This document shows, in pieces, positions 1 to 8,691 of a DNA stretch of 64,000 nt. A model generated the notes under the pieces. It worked only from the letters and a program-made list of their open reading frames with translations. It searched no databases and had not been told where the DNA came from. The position numbers and the translations under genes are program-made. The DNA is taken from NCBI RefSeq assembly GCF_900119185.1, contig NZ_FPJE01000008.1, positions 142,247 through 206,246 of the forward strand, in the 5' to 3' direction. Numbering within the stretch: position 1 is the stretch's first letter; each line of letters starts with the position of its first letter. This stretch comes from Sinomicrobium oceani. Its GTDB lineage: Bacteria > Bacteroidota > Bacteroidia > Flavobacteriales > Flavobacteriaceae.

Positions 1-2
1 TG

Positions 3-974
3 CTTACGGAAGTATCGCGTAAACACGGTATTAAAGTGGTCTTTTTCGATGGCCGTGGCGGTCCTCCCGCAAGAGGTGGTGGTAAAACCCACCAGTTCTA
101 TGCTTCGCTCGGGCCCACTATCGAGAATGAAGAAGTACAGCTTACGGTACAGGGGCAGACCATCAGTTCCAATTTTGGAACCCTGGATTCCTGTCAGTAT
201 AACCTGGAGCAGTTAGTGAGCTCTGGCGTTGTTAATGAGGTTTTTGCCGATGAAGACAACATCCTGCACGATATCGATAAAAGTACGATGCAGGAACTGG
301 CCGACATCAGTTATGACGCCTATGTGAAGTTTAAGCAACATCCGAAATTCATGCCGTACCTCGAAGAAATGAGCACGCTGAAGTTCTATGCGAAAACCAA
401 TATCGGAAGCCGTCCGTCCAAAAGAGGAAAATCCGATAAGCTTAATTTCTCCGACCTCCGGGCCATACCATTCGTAGGAAGCTGGAGCCAGCTCAAACAG
501 AATGTACCCGGTTTTTACGGAGTAGGAACTGCTATTGAAGCCCTGGAAAAACGTGGGGAATTCGAGAGAGTACAGTCGCTCTACAAAAACTCTGCTTTCT
601 TCCGGACACTGTTAGAAAACAGCATGATGAGCCTTACCAAATCATTCTTTAAATTAACAGCGTACATGAAAGATGACCCGGTTTACGGCGATTTCTGGAC
701 TATTATTTATGAAGAATATGAGCGTAGCAAGGCAATGATCCTCAAAGTTACGGGCGACAAAACCCTGATGCAGAATACGAGGTCCGGTAAAGCCTCTATC
801 GAAATACGCGAAAAGATCGTATTGCCATTGCTGACGATACAACAATTCGCTCTTCGTAAAATTCAGGAGTTGAGAAGAGAAGGTAAAACCGATCCGAAAC
901 AACTGGAAATTTACGAGAAAATGGTTACCCGCTCCTTGTTCGGCAATATCAACGCCAGCAGGAACTCGGCATAA
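3..974 (+). CDS. ppc: Phosphoenolpyruvate carboxylase, C-terminal part (partial, open at left edge)
   Basis: This is the last 323 residues of phosphoenolpyruvate carboxylase, the cytosolic enzyme that carboxylates PEP to oxaloacetate to refill the TCA cycle. The reading frame is open through the left edge of the window. The glycine-rich catalytic loop FFDGRGGPPARGGG near the start corresponds to the family signature (FHGRGGSIGRGG in other bacteria), followed by the usual Thr-His-Gln-Phe stretch. The protein ends in NINASRNSA, equivalent to the conserved C-terminal Arg-Asn region of the family. A GTG at 36 is an internal codon and not a start. A terminator-like hairpin follows the stop. Family assignment is secure; allosteric properties cannot be judged from this fragment. 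Confidence 0.93.
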   Translation, partial: LTEVSRKHGIKVVFFDGRGGPPARGGGKTHQFYASLGPTIENEEVQLTVQGQTISSNFGTLDSCQYNLEQLVSSGVVNEVFADEDNILHDIDKSTMQELADISYDAYVKFKQHPKFMPYLEEMSTLKFYAKTNIGSRPSKRGKSDKLNFSDLRAIPFVGSWSQLKQNVPGFYGVGTAIEALEKRGEFERVQSLYKNSAFFRTLLENSMMSLTKSFFKLTAYMKDDPVYGDFWTIIYEEYERSKAMILKVTGDKTLMQNTRSGKASIEIREKIVLPLLTIQQFALRKIQELRREGKTDPKQLEIYEKMVTRSLFGNINASRNSA

Positions 975-996
975 CAATTTCCATATTTTTATCGTT

Positions 997-1034
997 AAGA
1001 CCACCTTTGCGCTATGTGTGCGGGGTGGTTTTTT
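997..1034 (+). terminator. Probable terminator after ppc
   Basis: The arms ACCACC (1000-1005) and GGTGGT (1024-1029) are followed by a run of T. The loop of 18 nt is long, so the call is moderate. Confidence 0.5.
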
Positions 1035-1061
1035 GTTGGGGGGGGGTAAAGGAGGTTTTGG

Positions 1062-1190
1062 TTGGATAGTTCGTAGTTGGTAGAGGAAGGGAGCGAGGCG
1101 GCTGAATGCTCCGGCTCCGCCGGAGTGTATCGAAGCCCCGGTTTGGGTGAGTCGTTTGGGGAGTAACTCAGTAACCAGGTATCTCCGGAA
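1062..1190 (+). repeat. Dispersed intergenic repeat, copy 1
   Basis: The core at 1099-1140 contains the palindrome CTCCGGCTCCGCCGGAG, flanked by GGCTGAATG on the left and CGAAGCCCCG on the right. It is preceded by the low-complexity words TAGTTCGTAGTTGGTAG. The same arrangement recurs at 5071-5220 and, inverted, at 11050-11185. It fills most of the 310-bp gap between ppc and the next gene. It has no coding potential, and its hairpin suggests a REP-like or MITE-like non-coding repeat. Confidence 0.75.
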
Positions 1191-1284
1191 AATATAACTT
1201 TTTTTTAAGAATCCACCGCCTGCTTATGTTTCAGATTTTCATGTAAAGTTCGTAACTTATGTAAAAATCTAAAAAAGTAATGTT

Positions 1285-1935
1285 ATGAAACGTGTTCTCA
1301 TTATAGGAGCGAATGGAAAAATAGGTAAAATACTCTCCCGGAAACTAAAGGACGAAGCTGACTTTGAACCGGTTGCCATGCTGCGCAAACCGGAACAGGC
1401 TTCTTTTTTTGACGATCTCGGGGTGGAGCGTCATGTGGCGAGTATCGAAGGTAGTGTGGATGAGATTGCCAAGATCATGAAGGAGACCGATGCCGTGGTC
1501 TTCACAGCTGGTTCGGGGGGGAATACGGGGCATGATAAGACGCTTACGGTAGACCTGGACGGGGCCGTTAAAAGTATGGAGGCCGCCAGGCTGACCGATG
1601 TAAAACGCTTTATCATGGTCAGCGCCCTGAATGCCGACGACAGAGATCTCTGGGCCGCTTCGGGACTCGAACCTTATTACATAGCCAAGCACTATGCCGA
1701 TTTTGTATTGAAGACGACAGATCTCGATTATACGATACTTCGCCCGGGACGATTACTGGACGAACCCGGAACGGGGATGATCAATATCACCTATCCGGAA
1801 AAAGAGGACGGGGTGTCCCGTGAAGATGTGGCCGGGGTTATCGTTCAGGCCCTTAAACAGAAAGATTCTATCGGTAAGATCATTGCGTTCAACCAGGGAA
1901 AAACGCCGCTGGAAAAGGCGCTGAGCCAGGGATAA
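1285..1935 (+). CDS. NAD(P)-binding oxidoreductase, atypical SDR (SDR_a5-like)
   Basis: A 216-residue soluble protein with an N-terminal Rossmann nucleotide-binding loop GANGKIGK (about residues 8-15), typical of NmrA/YwnB/YhfK-like atypical short-chain dehydrogenases. The central FIMVSALNA strand and the later YYIAKHYAD segment fit the Ser/Tyr-Lys region of this group, and ILRPGRLLDE is a usual core motif. The family reduces small carbonyls or flavins or acts as a redox sensor; the substrate here is unknown. It stands alone on the plus strand after the intergenic repeat. Its last 47 bp overlap the 3' end of the convergent membrane-protein gene. Confidence 0.85.
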   Translation: MKRVLIIGANGKIGKILSRKLKDEADFEPVAMLRKPEQASFFDDLGVERHVASIEGSVDEIAKIMKETDAVVFTAGSGGNTGHDKTLTVDLDGAVKSMEAARLTDVKRFIMVSALNADDRDLWAASGLEPYYIAKHYADFVLKTTDLDYTILRPGRLLDEPGTGMINITYPEKEDGVSREDVAGVIVQALKQKDSIGKIIAFNQGKTPLEKALSQG

Positions 1936-2617
1936 GCTTCTTTTTCTTCCTGGAAGCATTAAACATCATTTCACTGTTCGGGGTGCGGAAATCTATGGTA
2001 TAATCTTTCTGCTCCCGTATCGTGGTATGATATATGGAGTCTGCAAATCCGGTGTCGGACACTTCTCCGGAGCCTTTTGAGTTGCCGGTAGTTTCCTTAC
2101 CAAGGACAATATATACGGTATCCCCGCGGACTTCCGTAACCTTAAACCAGGCATAGCCATCGCGTACCATACTGCCCCGGGGGGTTATCTCTTGGAATCT
2201 CCCGAAATAGAGGTCGCCCGCCCGGACCCGTTCGTTAAGATTATCAGCCACCACGTTTTCCTTACCCGCCGCGGATAGCTTTCCGAAAATCATCGTAGCA
2301 AAGAACGCACAGACGAGCAGGATAAAGATATATCCCATAAACCGTAGTTTGAAACCGCCCTTGACCTTTTCAGCCTTGCGGATCTCGGTCTTGTAAAAAA
2401 TCCGCATTTCCGGTGTCCAGTTTTTACGGGAGATACGTAACCTGGTTACGGCATCATAAAATTCTCCCACAGGTTTGTTTGCCCATACGGAATAAAGTAT
2501 CGTCGTTACTTTTTTACCAAAAAGAATAAGCGTCATGGCATGCCCGGGAACAATCGGGTTTTGCAGTTCGGTTGCCGAAATATGGGCTTTTTCTTCGTGA
2601 TCCGTGTAAAAAAACAT
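1889..2617 (-). CDS. Conserved membrane protein of unknown function
   Basis: This 242-residue protein is not recognised. The N-terminal half (about 1-110) is soluble and carries an arginine/lysine-rich stretch before a single clear transmembrane segment, about residues 114-132 (FMGYIFILLVCAFFATMIF). The C-terminal half would face the other side of the membrane and ends in a basic SRKKKK tail followed by a short hydrophobic end. The reading frame has a good ATG at 2617 and is free of stops. The gene is convergent with the preceding reductase and overlaps it by 47 bp. A sensor or membrane-anchored assembly role is possible but not shown. Confidence 0.6.
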   Translation of the reverse strand: MFFYTDHEEKAHISATELQNPIVPGHAMTLILFGKKVTTILYSVWANKPVGEFYDAVTRLRISRKNWTPEMRIFYKTEIRKAEKVKGGFKLRFMGYIFILLVCAFFATMIFGKLSAAGKENVVADNLNERVRAGDLYFGRFQEITPRGSMVRDGYAWFKVTEVRGDTVYIVLGKETTGNSKGSGEVSDTGFADSIYHTTIREQKDYTIDFRTPNSEMMFNASRKKKKLIPGSAPFPAAFFPG

Positions 2618-2724
2618 GAATGTACCGGGTGTTTGTGCTTACGAAGTTAGTTATAATAAGCCTGAAACAAGATGTTTAACTGTTAAAATCACCTTCAAAC
2701 AATAATTCTATTCTTAAGGTATGT

Positions 2725-3591
2725 TTAATGTTGCTCGCGGAACTGTTGCGGAGTCAGCCCTGTATGCTGTTTAAAAAACCTTGAAAAACTGGCATGATCG
2801 TAAAAACCGAGTTCATAAACGATTTCCTTAACATATATATCCGAAGTTTTTAGCAGTCTTTTGGCCTCGAGCAAGCTTCTGTCCTGGATACAGGAAGAGG
2901 CGGAAACCCCGAGTGTTTTTTTGCATATAATGTTTAAGTAATTCGGTGTAATATTCAGTTTTTCATCATAGAAAGATACCGATCGTTCCGCGCGAAAATA
3001 TCGGTCTGTAAGCGACAGGAATGCGGATAGTACCGGGTTGGACCTATAGCTGTGAACATCACCGAAAATATGCTCTGCGATTTTACCAACCATAAGAGCC
3101 AGGAGGCGGATACGTGTATCGATGAGTTGCCGGAAAGGATTTGTGCTGTTCAGTTCCGTACGGATCGCATGAAATTCGTATAGTAATCGCGGAACTGCGT
3201 CTTCGGGGATATCAACCACGGGATGGTTGCGATAGTGCAGGTACGAAAGATGCAGGGAAGGGAGTAGGGTCTCCAGTTGAGCCCGCCCGATCATCAACTG
3301 GTAACCTACCGTATGGGGCTGCATATCCCACCGGTGTACCTGGCCTGGAAACAGCAGGTGCACCTGGTTGGCTGCAATTTCGTAATCCCTGAAATCTATA
3401 GTATGTATTCCGCCACCGCTTTCAAACAACATAAAGACAAAAAAATCGTGTTTGTGCGGCTGCATGATCGTCTGCTGTCCGCGAAGTTCATGGTACAGCA
3501 GGTTACACCCTTCCTGCCTGTCACTGTCAAACTCCTGTATACCCAGTACCGGGAAATGTTCTTCTTCCTGATGTTCGAAGGCAGGATTCAT
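2725..3591 (-). CDS. AraC-family transcriptional regulator
   Basis: A 288-residue regulator with an N-terminal cupin-like sensing domain (about residues 40-130, with HKHDFFVFMLF) and a C-terminal double helix-turn-helix AraC domain ending in DIYVKEIVYELGFYDHASF and FKQHTGLTPQQFREQH, the classical signature. I chose the ATG at 3591 (MNPAFEHQ). A longer frame reaching 3789 would overlap the upstream amidohydrolase and adds low-complexity Cys/Tyr-rich sequence unlike the family. It lies 61 bp downstream of the amidohydrolase on the same strand and may be co-transcribed with it. The effector is unknown. Confidence 0.9.
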   Translation of the reverse strand: MNPAFEHQEEEHFPVLGIQEFDSDRQEGCNLLYHELRGQQTIMQPHKHDFFVFMLFESGGGIHTIDFRDYEIAANQVHLLFPGQVHRWDMQPHTVGYQLMIGRAQLETLLPSLHLSYLHYRNHPVVDIPEDAVPRLLYEFHAIRTELNSTNPFRQLIDTRIRLLALMVGKIAEHIFGDVHSYRSNPVLSAFLSLTDRYFRAERSVSFYDEKLNITPNYLNIICKKTLGVSASSCIQDRSLLEAKRLLKTSDIYVKEIVYELGFYDHASFSRFFKQHTGLTPQQFREQH

Positions 3592-3652
3592 ACGTAGTTG
3601 TTTGGTGTATTTGCCATAACAAATATAATGCAAATGATATAAGCCGAAATTG

Positions 3653-4996
3653 CTAAAACACCACTTGTCCCCGGTACAACAGCGAATGTACGGGAGATAT
3701 GCGCGATACGGCTTCGGCAGAGCAACTCGCATCGACCAGCACCACAGAAGCTTCGTCTCCCGCTTTGGGCCACTGCCGGTTACCCTCATCGTCGAGAGGC
3801 AATATGTTGTGCGTGGCCAGTTTCAGACTTCGGGACAGGTCGAATTCCGTCCGGTAACCGTATAACTGTGCCATCAGGTTGGCTTTTTCCAGGACACTAC
3901 CGCTTCCCCAGGTGTTCCAGTGGTCGATAATGCTGTCGTTACCCGTGGCCACATCGACCCCGTATTTGTACAGGGTAGGAAGGGGCATGACCAGTCCGCC
4001 GAACGGAATGGTAGAGATCACCCCTATCCCCGAATGGGCAAGCTTTTCCGCGATTTCCTCCTGTTTTGACGCAGGAATTTTCCCCAAAACAAAACAATGA
4101 CTCAGGAATGTCCTGTTGCGCAGCTTCGGGTTTTCATTTACTTTTTCAATGAGATAGGTTACCGTTCGTAACCCGGAATCTCCTGTTTCGTGCAGGTGCA
4201 TATCGATTCCCTTATTATGATCAAGCGCCAGGCGAACCATAAAATCCACCGATCTCTCTATATTTCCGTCAATCGTATACGGATCGAGCCCTCCTATATA
4301 ACCTATGCTGTCCATAGCAGCGGCCTCGGCCATCAGTCCGGCCGAATCGGTATAATAGATACCGTGTTGCGGAAACGCGACCAGTTCCGCCCCGAAACTG
4401 CCTTTTTTGTGTTGCAGTGCCTTTTCCAGATTTTCAAGCGATTTCATGCCGGAGGTCGGCTCTATGTTTACATGGCTTCGGGCAAAAGCGGTACCACGGG
4501 ACTGCAGGAGTTCCACGATCTTTTCGGCGCGGTGAGTGGACGTCTTCAGCATTTCGGGCAACAGCTCTTGTTCCAGCGCAATCATTCCTTTAACACCACC
4601 CTGTCGTTTTCTTACCGCTTTCCATGGCCCGCCGTAAAAGGTCTTGTCCAGGTGAATATGCATATCCTTAAATGCCGGTAACATGAGCATTCCCCCGGCA
4701 TCTTCACCTTCGGCAGCGGGATCATACGGCGTGATCTTCCCGATAATCCCATCGTTGATCTCCACACAAAACAATCCCGTACGGGTCGCGACTACTTCTC
4801 CTTCTTCGTAAATAAAACCGGTTTCCAGTCTTACATTTTTTAATACCATAGTCGTTGTATATTTTCCTTCGGCTACCGTTCCATTAAATCCCAACAGGGA
4901 AGGAGCAGTCATAAACCCGGTAACTCCAAGGGCTGAAGTTTTAATAAAATCCTTTCTCGATATACCTTTCAAAGCCATCGCTTTATATTTTTTCAC
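3653..4996 (-). CDS. Cytosine-deaminase-like amidohydrolase with Tat-like N-terminus
   Basis: A metal-dependent amidohydrolase of the cytosine deaminase branch (447 aa). Metal ligands are visible as HIHLDK (His113, His115), HLHETGD in mid-protein, LSHC, and a late GNDSIIDHW that matches the family Asp-containing motif. These suggest hydrolytic deamination or ring opening of a heterocycle; the exact substrate is not determined. The N-terminus has SRKDFIKT followed by a hydrophobic stretch, which resembles a Tat signal with Arg-Lys in place of Arg-Arg, so export is possible. The start could also be Met7. It is paired with the AraC regulator downstream. Confidence 0.85.
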   Translation of the reverse strand: MKKYKAMALKGISRKDFIKTSALGVTGFMTAPSLLGFNGTVAEGKYTTTMVLKNVRLETGFIYEEGEVVATRTGLFCVEINDGIIGKITPYDPAAEGEDAGGMLMLPAFKDMHIHLDKTFYGGPWKAVRKRQGGVKGMIALEQELLPEMLKTSTHRAEKIVELLQSRGTAFARSHVNIEPTSGMKSLENLEKALQHKKGSFGAELVAFPQHGIYYTDSAGLMAEAAAMDSIGYIGGLDPYTIDGNIERSVDFMVRLALDHNKGIDMHLHETGDSGLRTVTYLIEKVNENPKLRNRTFLSHCFVLGKIPASKQEEIAEKLAHSGIGVISTIPFGGLVMPLPTLYKYGVDVATGNDSIIDHWNTWGSGSVLEKANLMAQLYGYRTEFDLSRSLKLATHNILPLDDEGNRQWPKAGDEASVVLVDASCSAEAVSRISPVHSLLYRGQVVF

Positions 4997-5305
4997 AAAG
5001 GTAAAAGACAGGATCGAAAGGGCAGGGGTATCGTTTATGTTATTGCTTGTATAAATTATAATTATGGGGGAGTTGATTAGTTCGTAGTTGGTAGTTGGGG
5101 AGTTAATAGGTTATTTGGTTATTGAGTGATGTACAGCTCTAAATCCCCTGTTTTAGGCAAAAAACAGAGACGGCTGAGTGCTCCGGATCTGCCGGAGTGT
5201 GCAGAAGCCCCTCGGTCTGACAGGAATGACTACTACATTATTTATTCAGACCCATCCCCAATAACACAACAAATCAGTAACTTAGTACCCAAACTATGAA
5301 CTATC
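4997..5305. other. Intergenic region 309 bp
   Basis: The gap separates divergent genes. It contains copy 2 of the dispersed intergenic repeat. Apart from that repeat I see no gene. Confidence 0.6.
5071..5220 (+). repeat. Dispersed intergenic repeat, copy 2
   Basis: The core at about 5171-5214 reads ACGGCTGAGTGCTCCGG, then TGCCGGAGTG, then AGAAGCCCC. It is preceded by TTAGTTCGTAGTTGGTAG and a GTTATTGAGTGATGTA stretch. The longer left part is nearly identical to the inverted copy 3 at 11050-11185. Confidence 0.75.
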
Positions 5306-5887
5306 ATGAACACCAAAGTCGACACGTATATAGAAAAAGCCCGAAAGTGGCAGAAGGAATTTGAAGCTTTACGCGGCATTATGCTGGATTGTCAGCTTAC
5401 GGAGACATTCAAATGGCGTAATCCTTGTTATACCTTGGGAGATAGTAATGTGGTGCTTATTCACGGGTTTAAGGAATATTGTGCCGTATTGTTTTTCAAA
5501 GGAGCCTTGCTCAAAGACCCGCACCATGTGCTTATACAGCAGACCGATAATGTACAGGCCGCCCGGCAGATGCGGTTTACGGATCTCGATGAGATCACCC
5601 GGACAGCCCATATCCTCAAAACCTATATTTACGAAGCCATCGAAATAGAAAAAGCCGGGATACAGGTACCGATGAAAAAAACTTCGGAATACCCGGTGCC
5701 GGACGAATTATCACAGAAGTTCGGGGAACTACCCGAACTGAAAAAGGCTTTCTATGCCCTTACTCCGGGAAGACAACGCGGATATCTCCTTCATTTTTCC
5801 GGGGCAAAACAGGCAGCAACACGGGTATCGCGAATTGAAAAGTGTACCCCGGGTATATTGCAGGGCAAAGGACTGAACGACCGTTAA
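5306..5887 (+). CDS. YdeI/OmpD-associated family protein (DUF1801 plus OmdA)
   Basis: A 193-residue cytosolic protein with an N-terminal DUF1801-like domain (about 1-120; FKWRNPCYTLGDSNVVLIHGFKEY split over the domain core) and a C-terminal Bacteriocin-protection/OmdA-type segment rich in short helices (LKKAFYALTPGRQRGYL, about 150-166). This matches the YdeI-like proteins widespread in Bacteroidota, whose role is not firmly established; Salmonella and E. coli relatives are linked to resistance to polymyxin-like peptides. The ATG at 5306 is preceded by an in-frame-unrelated ATG at 5296. It stands alone between a repeat and the Gfo/Idh gene. Confidence 0.85.
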   Translation: MNTKVDTYIEKARKWQKEFEALRGIMLDCQLTETFKWRNPCYTLGDSNVVLIHGFKEYCAVLFFKGALLKDPHHVLIQQTDNVQAARQMRFTDLDEITRTAHILKTYIYEAIEIEKAGIQVPMKKTSEYPVPDELSQKFGELPELKKAFYALTPGRQRGYLLHFSGAKQAATRVSRIEKCTPGILQGKGLNDR

Positions 5888-5984
5888 TTTTCCGGCAAAG
5901 CGGTATATTCCCGATAAAAATCGATAGGTTTGTAGTACACCGGATTTCCGGTGATTGTTCTCTTGAAGCAAAACCTAAAGTATT

Positions 5985-6998
5985 ATGAAAAACAAGATCA
6001 GGACCGGGTTGTTGTCTTTTGGCATGTCCGGCAAAATTTTTCACGCCCCTTTTGTCAAAGCTCATCCGGAATTCGAACTGGTGGCCGTCGTAGAACGCAC
6101 ACAGAAAAGAGCGCACGAATACTATCCGGGCATCAAGAGTTACGCTTCGGTAGCGGAGTTGCTGAACGACGATGAGATCGACCTCGTTATTGTCAATACC
6201 CCCAACAACACGCACTATGAATTTGCATTACAGGCTTTGCGGAATAAGAAGCACGTACTGGTCGAAAAACCTTTTACCTCTACCTCCGAAGAGGCAGCAC
6301 ACCTGTTCCGGGAGGCCGCCAAAAACCACTGTCATGTACTGCCGTACCACAATCGGCGTTATGATAGTGACTTCCTGTCTGTAAAAAAAGTACTTGAAAG
6401 CGAAAAAACAGGACAGCCCGTAGAGGTGTATTTTCGCTTCGAACGTTATAAATACACTATCGGGGAAAAGCGCTTTAAGGAAGAGGCCATTCCGGGAAGC
6501 GGACTGCAGTACGACCTGGGGTCGCATTTGCTGGACGGGGTGATCTCACTATTTGGTATTCCCCGGCGCTGGCACAAAACCCTCGGTGCTTACCGGCCCG
6601 GATCGGAAGTGGACGATTATGTACACATTCACCTCGAATACGAAAACGGATTACAGGTCTTTGTCAAAACGAGTCTCCTGGTCCTCAGTCCACAACCTGC
6701 CTTTGTGATCAACGGTACCCGCGGCACTTATGTCAAGGACCGTACGGACGTTCAGGAAAAACAACTACTGGAAGGCATGCAGCCGGGCGATCCGGGGTTT
6801 GGCGTAGAAGAGGAGCACCGGGAAGGTATCCTGACCTGGTTGGACGACCGGGATGTAAAACATACCGAAAAAGTCGCTGCAGCACCGGCTTCCTACCTCG
6901 GTATCTTCGAAGCCGTATACCAGACGCTCAGGCATCACAAGCCCTACCCGGTTACCGAAGCACAGATTCTCGCTCAGTTGAACATCCTGGAAGGGTAG
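5985..6998 (+). CDS. Gfo/Idh/MocA family NAD(P)-dependent oxidoreductase
   Basis: A 337-residue oxidoreductase. The N-terminal Rossmann fold begins LSFGMSGKIFHAPF (about 9-22), with the family variant Gly-x-Ser-Gly, and contains VIVNTPNNTHYE and the conserved EKPFT (lysine of the EKP motif, about residue 94-98). The C-terminal domain includes the YDLGSHLLDG motif with the conserved histidine. The YdgJ/YhhX-like subgroup acts on polyols and sugar derivatives; the substrate is unknown. It is a single gene 97 bp after the YdeI-like gene, perhaps in the same transcript. Confidence 0.9.
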   Translation: MKNKIRTGLLSFGMSGKIFHAPFVKAHPEFELVAVVERTQKRAHEYYPGIKSYASVAELLNDDEIDLVIVNTPNNTHYEFALQALRNKKHVLVEKPFTSTSEEAAHLFREAAKNHCHVLPYHNRRYDSDFLSVKKVLESEKTGQPVEVYFRFERYKYTIGEKRFKEEAIPGSGLQYDLGSHLLDGVISLFGIPRRWHKTLGAYRPGSEVDDYVHIHLEYENGLQVFVKTSLLVLSPQPAFVINGTRGTYVKDRTDVQEKQLLEGMQPGDPGFGVEEEHREGILTWLDDRDVKHTEKVAAAPASYLGIFEAVYQTLRHHKPYPVTEAQILAQLNILEG

Positions 6999-7227
6999 GG
7001 CATCCCCACTTCTTTTTTACACCTATCCACGCCTTTACCGTATATATCCGTACGGTATGATACCCGGTATATACCTCCCGGACCATATTATTTTTTTTTC
7101 AGCCCGTTTTATTGTATCTTAGAAGGGCCCTTTGGTTTGTATACCATCGTCATCCGTAGCTACTTACATGTTCGGTACCGTTCTTTTCAGTATCCTACGG
7201 ATATTTTTAACCTTCAAAGTCAGACCT

Positions 7228-7986
7228 ATGGAAAGTGAAGATGACAAAATAAGAAAGCTGTTCGAAAACAGTAATGCGCCCCGGGAACGGGATACCATCT
7301 ATGCCGGCCTTCTGTCCGAATATATGACTTTCTTCAAAAAAGAATTTCCGGATGACTGGGATGATGAACAGATACTGGCGTTTGCCGTGCATACCTGGAA
7401 TACGGCTAATATCCAGTTGAGATTGTCGCCGGATGGTCCAAATCGCATCGATCCGGATCAGGAACCCGTAAGCTGGACTACAGACCTGATGATGAAAATG
7501 GTGTCCTATAAAATGATTCATTACAAACCGTATGACCGTGTTTTTATCGAATTCGAATACGATAACGGAAATCTCAAGGTACAGACCGAAAGCGGGGAAT
7601 TGTTTCTCCAAATGTTCCTCGAAGAACAGGAATCGGAAGATATCGGGGAGGATGCCGATTTTGATGAAGGATATGTGAACCGCAGGGCCGTCACCCTGAA
7701 ACCGAAACAACCTTTTATAGACTGGATCAACAGCTTTTCTGAAGATAAGATCCCGTTAGCCGAGGTAGAGGGCAATGTCTATCTTCTGGATACCTCTGTA
7801 TACGAACCGGACGAATGGATTGAAAAAAAGTTTGATAAATTATTCATCAAAGAACTATCCCATTGGCATCCGGAGTCGTTCTGGCCCAAAGAGCGCACGT
7901 ACAAAATGTTCCGGAAATGGTTTCATATAGATTCTTCCACGCTGGTTTACGACCTGGTGAAAGAACCGCTAACCAAGGATTACTAA
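7228..7986 (+). CDS. Conserved protein of unknown function, acidic
   Basis: I do not recognise this 252-residue protein. It is acidic and soluble, with no signal peptide or membrane segment. Notable features are a tryptophan/aspartate-rich PDDWDDEQ near residue 42, an acidic run EEQESEDIGEDADFDEG at mid-protein, and a C-terminal basic/aromatic part (KELSHWHPESFWPKERTYK). I chose the ATG at 7228 (MESEDDK) over the TTG at 7132 because the extra 32 residues look like untranslated leader. It lies alone, 121 bp before the GG-leader peptide gene on the same strand. Confidence 0.65.
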   Translation: MESEDDKIRKLFENSNAPRERDTIYAGLLSEYMTFFKKEFPDDWDDEQILAFAVHTWNTANIQLRLSPDGPNRIDPDQEPVSWTTDLMMKMVSYKMIHYKPYDRVFIEFEYDNGNLKVQTESGELFLQMFLEEQESEDIGEDADFDEGYVNRRAVTLKPKQPFIDWINSFSEDKIPLAEVEGNVYLLDTSVYEPDEWIEKKFDKLFIKELSHWHPESFWPKERTYKMFRKWFHIDSSTLVYDLVKEPLTKDY

Positions 7987-8107
7987 AAGCGGATACCCCG
8001 AACCAGACTTGGGTCTGGCTATCATTATAAGTACAGGAGTCCTGGTTTTCCGATCACTTTCACTACTGTTTATTTGAAAAATTATAATAACCCAAATACT
8101 ATGTATC

Positions 8108-8281
8108 ATGAAAAAGGTAATTCTAAACCTAAAAGATGTCCGGAAACTATCCGGAGCAGAGCAAAAAAACATTCTGGGTGGTGATGTCCCGGGAAAATGC
8201 GGAGGGGATGGTTCTTATATCATCGTCGACGGTGAGGTCGTTTGCTGTTATATCCCCGCACAAAACGCTTATATCTGCTGA
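8108..8281 (+). CDS. Small double-glycine (GG) leader peptide precursor, bacteriocin-like
   Basis: A 57-residue ORF that translates to a leader MKKVILNLKDVRKLSGAEQ, then KNILGG, then a 32-residue Cys/Gly/Tyr-rich core with cysteines at 31, 46, 47 and 57. The leader has the layout of Bacteroidota natural-product or bacteriocin-like precursors: basic start, Leu-Ser-x-x-Glu-Gln, and a double glycine at residues 24-25 where a C39 peptidase transporter would cut. A perfect 10-bp terminator stem begins 28 bp after the stop, supporting a discrete short transcript. No transporter or modification enzyme lies in the window, so it would depend on machinery encoded elsewhere. The product may be a secreted signal or antimicrobial; this is inference. 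Confidence 0.75.
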   Translation: MKKVILNLKDVRKLSGAEQKNILGGDVPGKCGGDGSYIIVDGEVVCCYIPAQNAYIC

Positions 8282-8691
8282 TATCCATCTTGGCAGAAGG
8301 TATTATGTAGTCCCGGCATCATCACTGCCGGGACTTTTTTTAGTTATTCCGGAACATCCGTATCCGAAGGACTAAACACCTTTTCAGGGAGCATGGTATT
8401 TTAACATTTCAGGAAATTTTCCTACCTTTTCAGGCGATAGGATATGCTTCTGTGCATAACCGTATTGCAAGGCAGGGGAATTTGAAATTCCGTTCCCTAA
8501 AGTGAAGGTTAACGTGAGGGGAGCGCTCGGCCCTGTTAGTTCGAAGTGTGATAGGGAACTATCTTTCAAGACCGTAAACACAGTAACTCAATAATCAAAT
8601 AATTAAGAAATAAAAACCTGGCCTGACTTTTGTTATCCTACACTATAGTTTACCATTGCTGAACATTTTTTCCTATTACTAATTCGAGTAG
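8282..8691. other. Intergenic region 410 bp
   Basis: Beyond the terminator I see no gene. GGAATTTGAAATTCC near 8480 is a short palindrome. The segment around 8530-8605 (TAGTTCGAAGTG and CAGTAACTCAATAATC) faintly resembles the low-complexity part of the dispersed repeat and may be a decayed copy. Confidence 0.4.
8309..8341 (+). terminator. Strong intrinsic terminator after the GG-leader gene
   Basis: The arms AGTCCCGGCA (8309-8318) and TGCCGGGACT (8326-8335) pair perfectly over 10 bp around a 7-nt loop and run straight into seven T. Confidence 0.93.

Noticed and set aside
3592..3789. N-terminal extension of the AraC regulator
   Set aside because: The extra 66 residues overlap the upstream amidohydrolase gene and are low-quality, Cys/Tyr-rich sequence; the ATG at 3591 gives a normal length.
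7132..7227. TTG start upstream of the unknown protein at 7228
   Set aside because: Added residues look like leader sequence; the ATG at 7228 is preferred.
8003..8018. CCAGAC-TTGG-GTCTGG palindrome before the GG-leader gene
   Set aside because: No T run follows and the stem is short, so terminator or operator status is not supported.
8384..8581. 65-codon minus-strand frame
   Set aside because: No motif, and the sequence looks non-coding near a decayed repeat.
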